Assembly: GCA_028876585.1 (NCBI GenBank)
Contig: JAGWRL010000270.1
Coordinates: 1 to 9,366, forward strand
Source: Pseudomonadota bacterium
GTDB lineage: Bacteria > Pseudomonadota > Alphaproteobacteria > Rhizobiales > Beijerinckiaceae
Length of the DNA: 9,366 nucleotides
Reading direction: 5' to 3'
How positions within the stretch are numbered: the stretch's first letter is position 1; each line of letters starts with the position of its first letter. Below are positions 1 to 6,390 of this stretch, in pieces. The notes below the pieces were generated by a model. That model saw nothing but the letters and a program-made list of their open reading frames with translations. It was not told the origin of the DNA and did no database searches. The translations under genes were made by a program, and so were the position numbers.

Positions 1-770
1 AAGGAGTTGACGCGGCGGCCGCCCTCGACCGCCAGCGCGTCCTCGATCGCGCCATAGAGGCGCGGCAATTCGCGGAAGAAGGTGTAATCGTAATAGGACA
101 GGCCGTTGGCGACCTCGTCGATCACCTTCAACCGCGCCTGCCGCAGCATGTTGGTGCGCCACAACAACAGGATCGCGCGGCGCAATTGCTCCTCGTTGCG
201 CTCGGTCTCCTGATCGTCGCCGGCGATGCGCTCGCGTTCGTCGAGCAGCGCGGCGACCTCGAGTTCGCGGGTGATCGTGCTTTTGCGCCGCACTTCGGTT
301 GGATGCGCGGTCAACACCGGGCTGATCAACGCGGAATCGAAGAAATGCGTCAGCGCCGCGCCGTCGAACCCGGCCGCGCGCGCCCGCTTCAGCGCGTAGC
401 GCAGCGAGCCGGGACGGGCGGCCGAGCGGCGCACGACATGGGCGCGGTTGCGGCGGATGTGGTGCTGGTCCTCGGCGATATTGGCCAGATGCGAGAAATA
501 GGAGAAGGCGCGCACGATGGCGAGCGTCTGGTCGTTGTCGAGGCTGTCGAGAATGGCGGCGAGTTCGCGCCGCGCCGCCGCCTCGTTGTCGCGGTGGAAG
601 CGGATCGAGGCCTGCCGGATGCGCTCGACCAGCGCGAACACCTCCGCCCCCTCCTGCTCGCGCACGGTGTCGCCGAGCAGGCGGCCGAGCAGGCGAATGT
701 CGTCGCGCAGCGGCGCGTCCTTCTCGGCGTCGCCGCTGGCGGACGGTTCATCGGCGGCGGCGTCGGACAT
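1..770 (-). CDS. ppc: Phosphoenolpyruvate carboxylase, N-terminal part (cut by window edge)
   Basis: Carboxylates phosphoenolpyruvate with bicarbonate to oxaloacetate in the cytosol, refilling the TCA cycle. The gene reads from ATG at 770 toward base 1, so only about 256 of the roughly 900 residues usual for this family are visible. The decisive motif is [12 protein letters not shown], with the family's catalytic His at residue 156. Before it lies the helical N-terminal region expected in Ppc ([16 protein letters not shown] near residue 27, [19 protein letters not shown] near residue 89). After it, WRTNMLR and [15 protein letters not shown] are typical Ppc blocks. The first 25 residues are acidic and poorly conserved, as is common. 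An AAGG at 780-783 lies 9 bases before the start. It is transcribed in the same direction as the restriction-modification genes upstream, 60 bp from the vsr stop. The frame is intact. Confidence in the family is very high; regulation cannot be judged from this part. Confidence 0.96.
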   Translation of the reverse strand, partial: MSDAAADEPSASGDAEKDAPLRDDIRLLGRLLGDTVREQEGAEVFALVERIRQASIRFHRDNEAAARRELAAILDSLDNDQTLAIVRAFSYFSHLANIAEDQHHIRRNRAHVVRRSAARPGSLRYALKRARAAGFDGAALTHFFDSALISPVLTAHPTEVRRKSTITRELEVAALLDERERIAGDDQETERNEEQLRRAILLLWRTNMLRQARLKVIDEVANGLSYYDYTFFRELPRLYGAIEDALAVEGGRRVNS

Positions 771-799
771 GGGCGAGGGCCTTCTGAGGCGTGCGAACG

Positions 800-819
800 C
801 CGTCTGCAAGCGCAGACGG
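800..819 (-). terminator. Short hairpin between vsr and ppc; possible weak terminator or processing site
   Basis: A perfect 8-bp stem (800-807 with 812-819, CCGTCTGC/GCAGACGG) with a 4-base loop lies in the 60-bp gap between the vsr stop and the ppc start. No T-run follows on the minus strand, so a classical intrinsic terminator is not shown. It could end the restriction-modification transcript, pause polymerase, or do nothing. Confidence 0.35.
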
Positions 820-830
820 ATCGGCGGCTG

Positions 831-1262
831 TCAAGCAAGCGCCGCGCCAGGGGGCGCAGGTTTGGCGAGCGCCGCCGCCAGCGTGGCGCGCAGCGCTGCG
901 GAATCCTTCAGCGCGCATTCGTAGATCACCAGCGTGCGCCAGCCGAGCGCCGCCAGCGCCTCCAGGTTGCGCGCGTCGCGGGCGCGGTTGCGGGCGATCT
1001 TGTCGCGCCAGTAATCGGCGTTGGCTTTCGGCGCCCGCGCGCCCCGCGCGCAATCGTGGCCGTGCCAGAAGCAGCCGTGCACGAAAATGGCGAGCTTGCG
1101 CCTGATGTAGACGATGTCGGGCTTGCCTGGCAGATCGGCGCGATGCAGCCGGTAGCCCGGCGCGATCTCGCGCAGCATCGCCCGCACCGCGCGCTCGGGG
1201 CCGGTGTCGCGCGATTTGACCGCCCGCATCGCAGCGGAGCGCTCGGGGGAGGGCGGGGTCAC
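831..1262 (-). CDS. vsr: Very short patch repair (Vsr) DNA mismatch endonuclease
   Basis: Nicks DNA 5' of the T in T:G mismatches that arise when 5-methylcytosine deaminates at the target of a cognate C5 methyltransferase, and so starts very short patch repair. The 143-residue length is usual for Vsr. Visible signatures: SPERSAAMRAVKSRDTGPE (catalytic-region Glu at residue 23), LPGKPDIV (metal-binding Asp49) and HGCFWHGHDC (His62, Cys64, His67, His69, Cys71). The downstream GWRTLVIYECAL supplies Cys116, the further cysteine of the structural zinc site known in E. coli Vsr. The start is a GTG at 1260-1262 whose bases overlap the TGA of the upstream GIY-YIG gene (GTGA). The next ATG, codon 12, would remove the conserved SPERSAAM lead-in and is less likely. 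It is the third gene of the methyltransferase/nuclease/vsr unit, which suggests it protects that methyltransferase's sites from C-to-T mutation. Confidence 0.95.
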   Translation of the reverse strand: MTPPSPERSAAMRAVKSRDTGPERAVRAMLREIAPGYRLHRADLPGKPDIVYIRRKLAIFVHGCFWHGHDCARGARAPKANADYWRDKIARNRARDARNLEALAALGWRTLVIYECALKDSAALRATLAAALAKPAPPGAALA

Positions 1263-1837
1263 GAAAACAGGTCGCCTTCGACGTCGACCGCCAGCCCCAA
1301 CAGCTCGGCGTGATATTTTTGCAGGCGCTGGAAATGCGCCTCGATCGCGCCGGCGATTTCGCGCGAATTCTTCACCGCGAGGAAATGCCCAACGATCTGG
1401 CTGTAATGCTCGGCCTGTCGCGGCAGCCGCAGCGCCGGGTCGCGCTTCTCCAGGATTTCCGCGTCCGCCATCACCTGCACCTTTTGCGCCGGCTGCGGCG
1501 GCTCGCGCCCGCGCACCGGCCGGCGCGGCGCCTTGCCGTTCATCAGCGCCGATTTGGGGTGGAAGGCGTGGAATAGCGCGACCTCGACCTCGTCGATCTC
1601 CGCCCGCTCGGCGACGGGATAGGCCCAGACCCAGGCGACCTCCCAGATGTCGATCTGCCGGTTGGCGATGATGTCGCTGCGCGCCGAGGTCAGATGCCGG
1701 TTGACGCGCGAGCGGATGCCGTCAACGGATTGCCCGACATAGAGCGGCGTCTGGTCGAGATCGCACAAAGCGTAGCAGCCGATCCGGTTGGTGAGCGTCC
1801 GCACCGCCCTGCGGCGATACGCAAGGTCGATCGGCAT
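1259..1837 (-). CDS. GIY-YIG family nuclease, probable restriction endonuclease of the adjacent methyltransferase
   Basis: Likely a DNA endonuclease. The N-terminal half has the GIY-YIG fold signature: GCY at residues 20-22, YVG at 33-35, an Arg-rich helix (GIRSRVNRHL, 40-49) that supplies the catalytic Arg, and VEVALFHAFHPKSALMN (84-100) that supplies the metal-binding Glu85 and the conserved Asn100. The last block resembles the matching segment of the GIY-YIG restriction enzyme Eco29kI, as remembered. The C-terminal 90 residues (from about 105: basic, Pro-rich, then helical) match nothing I recognise and may hold specificity determinants. At 192 residues it is in the size range of small GIY-YIG restriction enzymes. 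It starts 3 bp after the methyltransferase stop, with a GGAG 6 bases before the ATG, and its stop overlaps the vsr start. Position between a C5 methyltransferase and vsr is the main reason to call it the restriction partner. Activity and target site are inferred, not shown. A non-restriction repair or homing role is less likely. Confidence 0.85.
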   Translation of the reverse strand: MPIDLAYRRRAVRTLTNRIGCYALCDLDQTPLYVGQSVDGIRSRVNRHLTSARSDIIANRQIDIWEVAWVWAYPVAERAEIDEVEVALFHAFHPKSALMNGKAPRRPVRGREPPQPAQKVQVMADAEILEKRDPALRLPRQAEHYSQIVGHFLAVKNSREIAGAIEAHFQRLQKYHAELLGLAVDVEGDLFS

Positions 1838-1840
1838 ATC

Positions 1841-3016
1841 TCACTCCGCCGCGATCCGCTTCGCCGCCTCGGCGCCGGCGAGGATCGGCTCCAGGATTTG
1901 CGCGGCGATGAAACGCACCACGGGTGCGCAAACGCCGTCGCCGCAGACGTGGTAGGCGTCGTTGTAGCGCTCGGGCAGAATGTAATCGTCGGCGAGCCCC
2001 ATCAGCCGCGCCGCCTCGCGCGGCGACAGCAGCCGCGAGCGCAGTTTCTTGCCTTCGACCACGAGGAGGGTCTGCCGCGACGACCCGCCCGCCGGGGTGC
2101 GCAGGCAACCCGCGACATCGTCGAACCGCACTTCGGCGCGCTGGCGCTTGTCGCCGTTCGCGTCCGGCCGCGTGCGCCGGTAGATCGTGCCGATGACCCG
2201 CCGGCGGGATTGGCTGGCGGCGGCGACCTTGGCGCGGTTGAGCTCCGACATCAGGCTCAACAGATAATCCGTCTCCGCCGGCGTGTGCCATTTGACGCCG
2301 CTCGGCCGCGTCTCGATGACGTCGGCGAATGTCGTCGTTCTCGGTTCGGGTTCGGGCGGGCTCCACCACAGCCATTGCCGCTTCGCCGCCCCGCGCAGAC
2401 CCGCATGCGCCTGTCGCAGCGCCGTGGGATGCCAAAGTTCGCTCGGCGCGTCGGCGATCGGCGCGCCGCTCAGATCCTCGCTTGGCGCGATGGCGATGAA
2501 GAACACGCGCGGCCGCGATTGCGGCGCGAAGCGCGCGGCGTTGATGACGACGGCGCCGACGCGATAGCCGGCCCCCGCCAGCGCGCCCGCCAGCGCGACG
2601 AAATCCTGGCCGCCGCGCGAGGTGAGCGAGCCGTAGACATTTTCCAACACGACGGCGCGCGGGGCCCGGCCGTCGCGTTGCAGCGCCTGCATCAGCCGCC
2701 AGAACGGCCAGAACGTGCCCGAGCGCGTCAGCGTATTGTCGCGCTCGGCGCCCAGGCCGCGATAGCCGCCCGCCAGCGACAGGTCCTGACAGGGGAACGA
2801 GGCCCAGGCGAGGTCGGCCGCGCCGGGCGGCAGGTCGGCCGGCGTCAGCGTCGCCACATCGGCGCAGCGGATATCGCCCGCGCCAAAATTCGCCTTGTAA
2901 GTTTCAACTTTCATCGCGTCGAAATCGTTGGCGAACAGGCATTGCCAGCCGTCGCCGAGCCCGGCGCGCGCCATGCCGCCGCCGGCGAAGAATTCGAGGA
3001 AGGTGAGCGCGCGCAT
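1841..3016 (-). CDS. DNA (cytosine-5-)-methyltransferase
   Basis: Transfers a methyl group from S-adenosylmethionine to C5 of cytosine in a specific DNA site. The conserved C5-methyltransferase motifs are present in canonical order. Motif I FFAGGGMARAGLG (residues 9-21) binds SAM. Motif IV FPCQDLS (74-80) has the catalytic Cys76. Motif VI is ENV (125-127) and motif VIII is QSRPR (166-170). Motif IX is near RLLSPREAARLMG (328-340) and motif X is GDGVCAPV (359-366). The variable stretch between VIII and IX, about residues 175-325, is the expected target-recognition region and includes WHTPAETD and GCLRTPAGGSSRQT. The length of 391 residues is normal. It is the first gene of the unit: nuclease start 3 bp downstream, then vsr. 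It diverges from glucokinase. No strong Shine-Dalgarno precedes the ATG at 3016. GC content resembles the neighbours, so recent transfer from a low-GC donor is not indicated. The target sequence cannot be read from the protein. Confidence 0.96.
   Translation of the reverse strand: MRALTFLEFFAGGGMARAGLGDGWQCLFANDFDAMKVETYKANFGAGDIRCADVATLTPADLPPGAADLAWASFPCQDLSLAGGYRGLGAERDNTLTRSGTFWPFWRLMQALQRDGRAPRAVVLENVYGSLTSRGGQDFVALAGALAGAGYRVGAVVINAARFAPQSRPRVFFIAIAPSEDLSGAPIADAPSELWHPTALRQAHAGLRGAAKRQWLWWSPPEPEPRTTTFADVIETRPSGVKWHTPAETDYLLSLMSELNRAKVAAASQSRRRVIGTIYRRTRPDANGDKRQRAEVRFDDVAGCLRTPAGGSSRQTLLVVEGKKLRSRLLSPREAARLMGLADDYILPERYNDAYHVCGDGVCAPVVRFIAAQILEPILAGAEAAKRIAAE
1844..1847 (-). promoter_or_regulatory. 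Ribosome binding site of the GIY-YIG nuclease, inside the methyltransferase end
   Basis: GGAG ends directly before the methyltransferase TGA and sits 6 bases from the nuclease ATG at 1837 (read on the minus strand as GGAG-TGA-GAT-ATG). This supports the start chosen for the nuclease. It also implies translation coupled to the methyltransferase, so that the modification enzyme is made first. Confidence 0.7.
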
Positions 3017-3081
3017 GCCGCAGTCCGAGTCTATCGGCGCGACCCTATGCCATGCGCAAGGGATGCGAAAGCGCCGACGCG

Positions 3082-3111
3082 CTTGACGGCCTCGCCGCCG
3101 AAACGCTTTAT
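3082..3111 (+). promoter_or_regulatory. Candidate glk promoter giving a possibly leaderless mRNA
   Basis: CTTGACG (3082-3088) resembles the alphaproteobacterial -35 element, and CTTTAT (3106-3111) follows the TTGACG hexamer after 17 bases. The -10 match is poor (3 of 6). Transcription would begin close to the ATG at 3118, which has no Shine-Dalgarno before it. This is a weak prediction by eye. Confidence 0.3.
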
Positions 3112-3117
3112 GCCGGC

Positions 3118-4113
3118 ATGGCTTTCGACTTTCCCGTTCTCGTCTGCGACATCGGCGGCACCAACGCGCGGTTCTCGCTCAAAACCTCCGCGCGCGCCGA
3201 GCTGTCCGAGCCGGTGCATGTGCGCACGCATGATTATCCCGGCCTCGCCGAGGCGATCGCGGCGATTTTGCCGCAACTCGCCGCCCGGCCGCGCGCGGTG
3301 ATCGCCTGCGGCGCCGGGCCGATCGTCGACGGCAAATTGAAGCTGACCAATGCGCCGTGGGTGATCGACGGGCGCGAGGTCGCGCAGAAGCTCAAGCTCG
3401 GCGGCGGTCTTTTGCTCAACGATTTCGAGGCGCAGGCGCTGTCGCTGCCCGCCATTCCCGACGCCTGGACGCGCCAGATCGGCCCGCTCGGTTTTGGCGG
3501 CGACGGCCCGCGGGTGATTCTCGGCCCCGGCACCGGACTGGGCGTCGCCGCGCTGATCGACGCCTCGGGCCGGCATACGCCGGTGTCCTCGGAGCTGTGC
3601 CACATCGGCTTCGGCCCGGAAACGGCGGAGGAGGCGGCGATCTGGCCGCATCTGGAACGCGCGCACGGCCGCATCACCACCGAGAGCGTCGCCTGCGGCG
3701 CCGGCCTCGCCCGCGTCTATCGCGCGAGCTTGCTCGCCAAGGGCGCCGAGCCGGAATTCGACGATCCCGCCGCGGTGACGGCGGCGGCGCTGGCCGACCG
3801 CGACGGCGAGGCGGCGCAAGCGGTGCGGCTCTATTGGCGCATCATCGGCCGGCTCGCCGGCGACGTGGCGATTTCCTTCGTCGCGCGCGGCGGGGTGACG
3901 CTCGCCGGCGGCGTGCTGCCGCGCATCGTCGATCTGCTTGACGAACAGGCTTTCCGCGCCGCCTTCGAGATGAAGGCGCCGGTCGACGGCCTCGCGCGGA
4001 CGATCCCGACGCGGCTGGTGATGCGCGCCGATTCGGTGCTGATCGGCATGGCGGCGATCGCCGCCGATCCCGAGCGCTACGCCATCGACTACGCCGGCCG
4101 GGCCTGGACATGA
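3118..4113 (+). CDS. glk: Glucokinase (ATP-dependent, bacterial Glk family)
   Basis: Phosphorylates glucose to glucose 6-phosphate with ATP in the cytosol. From the start at 3118 the protein has 331 residues, close to E. coli Glk. The N-terminus VLVCDIGGTNARFSL (7-21) is the phosphate-1 loop of the ASKHA fold. LLLNDFEAQAL (98-108) carries the catalytic Asp102. VILGPGTGLGVA (133-144) is the second phosphate region. SSELCHIGFGP (157-167) keeps the glucose-binding Glu159 and His162, although ELC replaces the more usual EGG. TTES places Glu189 at the third sugar contact. The ATG at 3118 is preferred because it puts the DIGGTN block about 10 residues in, as in homologues. An in-frame ATG at 3052 would add 22 residues without homology and also lacks a ribosome binding site. 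It diverges from the methyltransferase with about 100 bp between them. Confidence 0.94.
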   Translation: MAFDFPVLVCDIGGTNARFSLKTSARAELSEPVHVRTHDYPGLAEAIAAILPQLAARPRAVIACGAGPIVDGKLKLTNAPWVIDGREVAQKLKLGGGLLLNDFEAQALSLPAIPDAWTRQIGPLGFGGDGPRVILGPGTGLGVAALIDASGRHTPVSSELCHIGFGPETAEEAAIWPHLERAHGRITTESVACGAGLARVYRASLLAKGAEPEFDDPAAVTAAALADRDGEAAQAVRLYWRIIGRLAGDVAISFVARGGVTLAGGVLPRIVDLLDEQAFRAAFEMKAPVDGLARTIPTRLVMRADSVLIGMAAIAADPERYAIDYAGRAWT

Positions 4114-4116
4114 GGC

Positions 4117-4139
4117 CGGCGCCGTCAAATCGCCGTTTT
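4117..4139 (+). terminator. Weak intrinsic terminator candidate after glk
   Basis: A 5-bp all-GC stem (CGGCG 4117-4121 with CGCCG 4131-4135) and 9-base loop is followed directly by TTTT (4136-4139), just past the glk stop. The stem is short, so termination would be partial at best. Confidence 0.35.
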
Positions 4140-4195
4140 CCTGGTGTGTGCGAAGACTGTGCACATCTGGATTCGGAGCGCCGGGGATTAACGGC

Positions 4196-4633
4196 ATGGT
4201 GAAGATTTCTCTCGCGGCCGTCGTGGTCTTGCTGAGCGCGGCGCCGGTGTTCGCGCAGGATTGCGCGGCCGACCTGCAAGCGCTGTCGAGCCGGCGCGAA
4301 GCGGCGCTAAAGAACATCAACGCGATGGTCGTCTCCGCCAAGGGCAAGAAGCTCGATCCGGAGGCGTTTTGCGCGCGCTCGCGCCCGCTCAACGCGGCCG
4401 AGGCGGCGATGCTGGCCTATATGGTCAAGAACAAGGACTGGTGCCAGATTCCCGACGATTCCATCGCCCAGTTGAAGGCGACGCACGCCAAGAGTGCCGC
4501 TTTCGGCGACAAGGCCTGCGCGGTCGCGGTGCAGATCACCAAGATGAAGAAACAGGCCGCCCAGGCGGCGCAGCAGAGCGCGGCCGGCGGCGGCGCGCCG
4601 GCTGAACAGCCGTTGCCCGCCGGCCCGCTTTGA
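4196..4633 (+). CDS. Small secreted protein with four cysteines, function unknown
   Basis: A 145-residue protein with a clear Sec signal peptide: MVK, a hydrophobic core (SLAAVVVLLSAAP) and a VFA cleavage site at about residue 20. The mature protein is therefore expected in the periplasm. It has Cys at 23, 59, 83 and 108, which could form two disulfides, a largely helical charged body (LKNINAMVVSAKGKKLDPE, MVKNKDWCQIPDDSI) and an Ala/Gln/Gly-rich low-complexity tail ending LPAGPL. I recall similar unnamed proteins in Rhizobiales, but no function can be assigned. The ATG at 4196 was chosen because it begins the signal peptide. A GTG at 4148 would add 16 residues ahead of it. GGGGA lies about 8 bases before the ATG. 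The stop overlaps the ubiA start, so the two are probably cotranscribed. Any functional link with ubiquinone synthesis is unproven. Confidence 0.8.
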   Translation: MVKISLAAVVVLLSAAPVFAQDCAADLQALSSRREAALKNINAMVVSAKGKKLDPEAFCARSRPLNAAEAAMLAYMVKNKDWCQIPDDSIAQLKATHAKSAAFGDKACAVAVQITKMKKQAAQAAQQSAAGGGAPAEQPLPAGPL

Positions 4634-5553
4634 GGCCGTCGGCCGTTCTGCCGGACGCGCGGCCGTCGAGTTTCGCGCTGCGGCTCGCGCCGCCGGCGCT
4701 GCTGCCGTTCGTGCAACTCGCCCGGCTCGATCGGCCGATCGGCTGGCAATTGCTGCTCGCCCCGTGCTGGTGGGCGACGGCTTTGGCCGGCATGGCGGCG
4801 CATCGGGCGCCCAATCCCTGGCATCTCCTGCTGTTTTTCGTCGGCGCGATCGCGATGCGCGGCGCCGGCTGCACCTACAACGACATTCTCGACCGCGATC
4901 TCGACGCCGGGGTCGAGCGCACGCGCGGCCGGCCGCTGCCCTCGGGCCGGGTGACGCCCAAGGCGGCGGCGGCGTTCATGATCGCGCAGGCGCTGGTCGG
5001 CCTGGCGGTGCTGCTCGCCTTCAACCGCTTCACCATCGGCGTCGGTCTCGCCTCGCTGGTCGTGGTCGCGGTCTATCCGCTGATGAAGCGGGTGACGTCG
5101 TGGCCGCAGGCGGTGCTCGGGCTGGCGTTTTCCTGGGGCGCGCTGGTCGGCTGGAGCGCGAACTTCGGCCGGCTCGACGCGCCCGCCTTCGCGCTTTATG
5201 CGGCGGCGTGGTGCTGGACCGTCGGCTATGACACGATCTACGCCCAGCAGGACGCGCGCGACGACGCCATCGTCGGCATCCGCTCGACGGCGCGGCTGTT
5301 CGGCGCCCACGCGCGGGCGGGGGTGGCGATTTTCTACGCGCTGGCGGCGGGGTTGACGCAGCTCGCCATCCTAGGCGCCGGCGGGGGCCTTTGGGCCGAG
5401 CTCGGCTGGGTCGCCTTCGCGGCGCATCTGGGGGGCCAAGTCTGGCGCATCGACGGCGCGAGCCCGGCGACGGCGCTAAAACTGTTCCGCGCCAATCGCG
5501 ACGCCGCGCTGCTGCTGCTGGCGGGGCTGGCGGCGCAGGGGCTGGCGGGATAG
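4630..5553 (+). CDS. ubiA: 4-hydroxybenzoate polyprenyltransferase, ubiquinone biosynthesis
   Basis: An inner-membrane enzyme that attaches the polyprenyl tail to 4-hydroxybenzoate in ubiquinone synthesis. The two Asp-rich, Mg-prenyl-diphosphate motifs are clear: YNDILDRDLDAGVERTRGRPL (83-103, with N84, D85, D88, D92) and YDTIYAQQDARDD (200-212, with D201, D208, D212). Between and after them lie several hydrophobic membrane helices (about 40-55, 66-77, 115-131, 137-150, 162-176, 187-199 and in the C-terminal 80 residues). LDRPIG (33-38) matches the family's TDKPIG start of helix 1. At 307 residues it is slightly longer than E. coli UbiA because of an N-terminal lead. The start is inferred to be TTG at 4630, overlapping the upstream TGA (TTGA). 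The next usable codon, GTG at 4711, would leave almost nothing before helix 1. No Shine-Dalgarno is visible, so translation is probably coupled to the upstream gene. The tail converges with the hydrolase, 4 bp apart. Confidence 0.93.
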   Translation: MRPSAVLPDARPSSFALRLAPPALLPFVQLARLDRPIGWQLLLAPCWWATALAGMAAHRAPNPWHLLLFFVGAIAMRGAGCTYNDILDRDLDAGVERTRGRPLPSGRVTPKAAAAFMIAQALVGLAVLLAFNRFTIGVGLASLVVVAVYPLMKRVTSWPQAVLGLAFSWGALVGWSANFGRLDAPAFALYAAAWCWTVGYDTIYAQQDARDDAIVGIRSTARLFGAHARAGVAIFYALAAGLTQLAILGAGGGLWAELGWVAFAAHLGGQVWRIDGASPATALKLFRANRDAALLLLAGLAAQGLAG

Positions 5554-5557
5554 CGCC

Positions 5558-6325
5558 TCACGGCCGCTGGTTGAGGAACGCCAGCGCGCCATCCTTGTAG
5601 ACCCGGTCGCCGACGGCGCGGTTGTGATCGCGGCCGGGGATTTCGAGCGCGGCGCCGTTGGGGAATAGGGCGGCGAGCGCGTGCGGGTCGCCGGCCACAT
5701 TGTCGGCCGTCCCGATCGCCACCAGCGTCGGGGCGGCGATTTCGCCCACCTCAGCCGCCGTCAGCGTCTGCCGCGAGCCGCGGATGCAGGCGGCGAGCGC
5801 GCGCAGGTCGCCGCCGCTCTGCTCGGCGAAGGCGCGGAACATGCGCTGCATCGGGTCGCTCAGCGCGTCGAGCGAGGGCGCCTCCATCGCGTCCGCAATG
5901 CCGAGCGGCAGGCCGACGCCTTCGACCAGATGAATGCCGAGGCCGCCGAGGATCAACCCGCGCACCCGCTCAGGGTTCGCCAGCGCCAGGAACGAGGCGA
6001 TCCGCGCGCCCATCGAATAGCCCATCACGTCGGCGCGCGCGACGCCGAGATGGTCGAGCAGGTTGACGGCGTCGCGCGCCATCAGCGGCGTGGCGTAGGC
6101 TTGCGGGTCGTAGAGCTTTTCGCTGCCGCCGTGGCCGCGATTGTCGATCAGGATCGCGCGCCGCCCGGCCCGGCTCAACGTCGTCGTCCAACTCGGCGCG
6201 ACCCAGTTGATGCGGTGCGAGGAGGCGAAGCCGTGGATCAGCAGGATCGGCTCGCCGAGATCGTCGCCTTGCGGGGGCAGATCGCGATAGGCCAGAGTGA
6301 CGCCGTCGGAGAGAAAAGTCTGCAT
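5558..6325 (-). CDS. Alpha/beta-fold hydrolase
   Basis: A 255-residue serine hydrolase of the alpha/beta fold, predicted cytosolic with no signal peptide. LLIHGFASS (28-36) provides the oxyanion-hole HG. DNRGHGGSE (61-69) is the loop typical of the fold. GYSMGA (102-107) is the nucleophile elbow with Ser104. Asp208 (GTADN) and His234 (GRDHN) complete the catalytic triad at the expected positions. A lid of about 50 residues (roughly 133-180) separates the core halves. The substrate cannot be told: esterases, lactonases, haloperoxidase-like and C-C bond hydrolases all look like this, and nothing in the neighbourhood points to one. The ATG at 6325 sits directly before the conserved first strand. 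The upstream GGG is a poor ribosome binding site. The gene converges with ubiA with only 4 bp between stops, so read-through would create antisense RNA. Confidence 0.88.
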   Translation of the reverse strand: MQTFLSDGVTLAYRDLPPQGDDLGEPILLIHGFASSHRINWVAPSWTTTLSRAGRRAILIDNRGHGGSEKLYDPQAYATPLMARDAVNLLDHLGVARADVMGYSMGARIASFLALANPERVRGLILGGLGIHLVEGVGLPLGIADAMEAPSLDALSDPMQRMFRAFAEQSGGDLRALAACIRGSRQTLTAAEVGEIAAPTLVAIGTADNVAGDPHALAALFPNGAALEIPGRDHNRAVGDRVYKDGALAFLNQRP

Positions 6326-6390
6326 GGCGGCCCGACTTAAGGCCGCGTCGGCGGATTTGCAAAGGCGCAGCGGCCGCGCGCGCTTACGTG

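Noticed and set aside
186..1313. Plus-strand open frame of 375 codons opposite ppc and vsr
   Set aside because: It has no domain and covers two well-supported minus-strand genes.
3017..3051. Controller (C) protein gene for the restriction module
   Set aside because: There is no room for and no sign of a small helix-turn-helix gene beside the methyltransferase within the window.
1694..3301. Long plus-strand open frame (535 codons) opposite the methyltransferase
   Set aside because: Low-complexity composition typical of a shadow frame; the minus strand encodes all methyltransferase motifs.
3031..4392. Long minus-strand open frame (453 codons) antisense to glk
   Set aside because: It is Arg/Gly/Ala-rich without recognisable domains and lies opposite a clear glucokinase. 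High GC removes stop codons from the antisense frame.
4417..5310. Minus-strand open frame opposite ubiA
   Set aside because: Strongly Arg-rich shadow; UbiA motifs and membrane helices on the plus strand explain the region.
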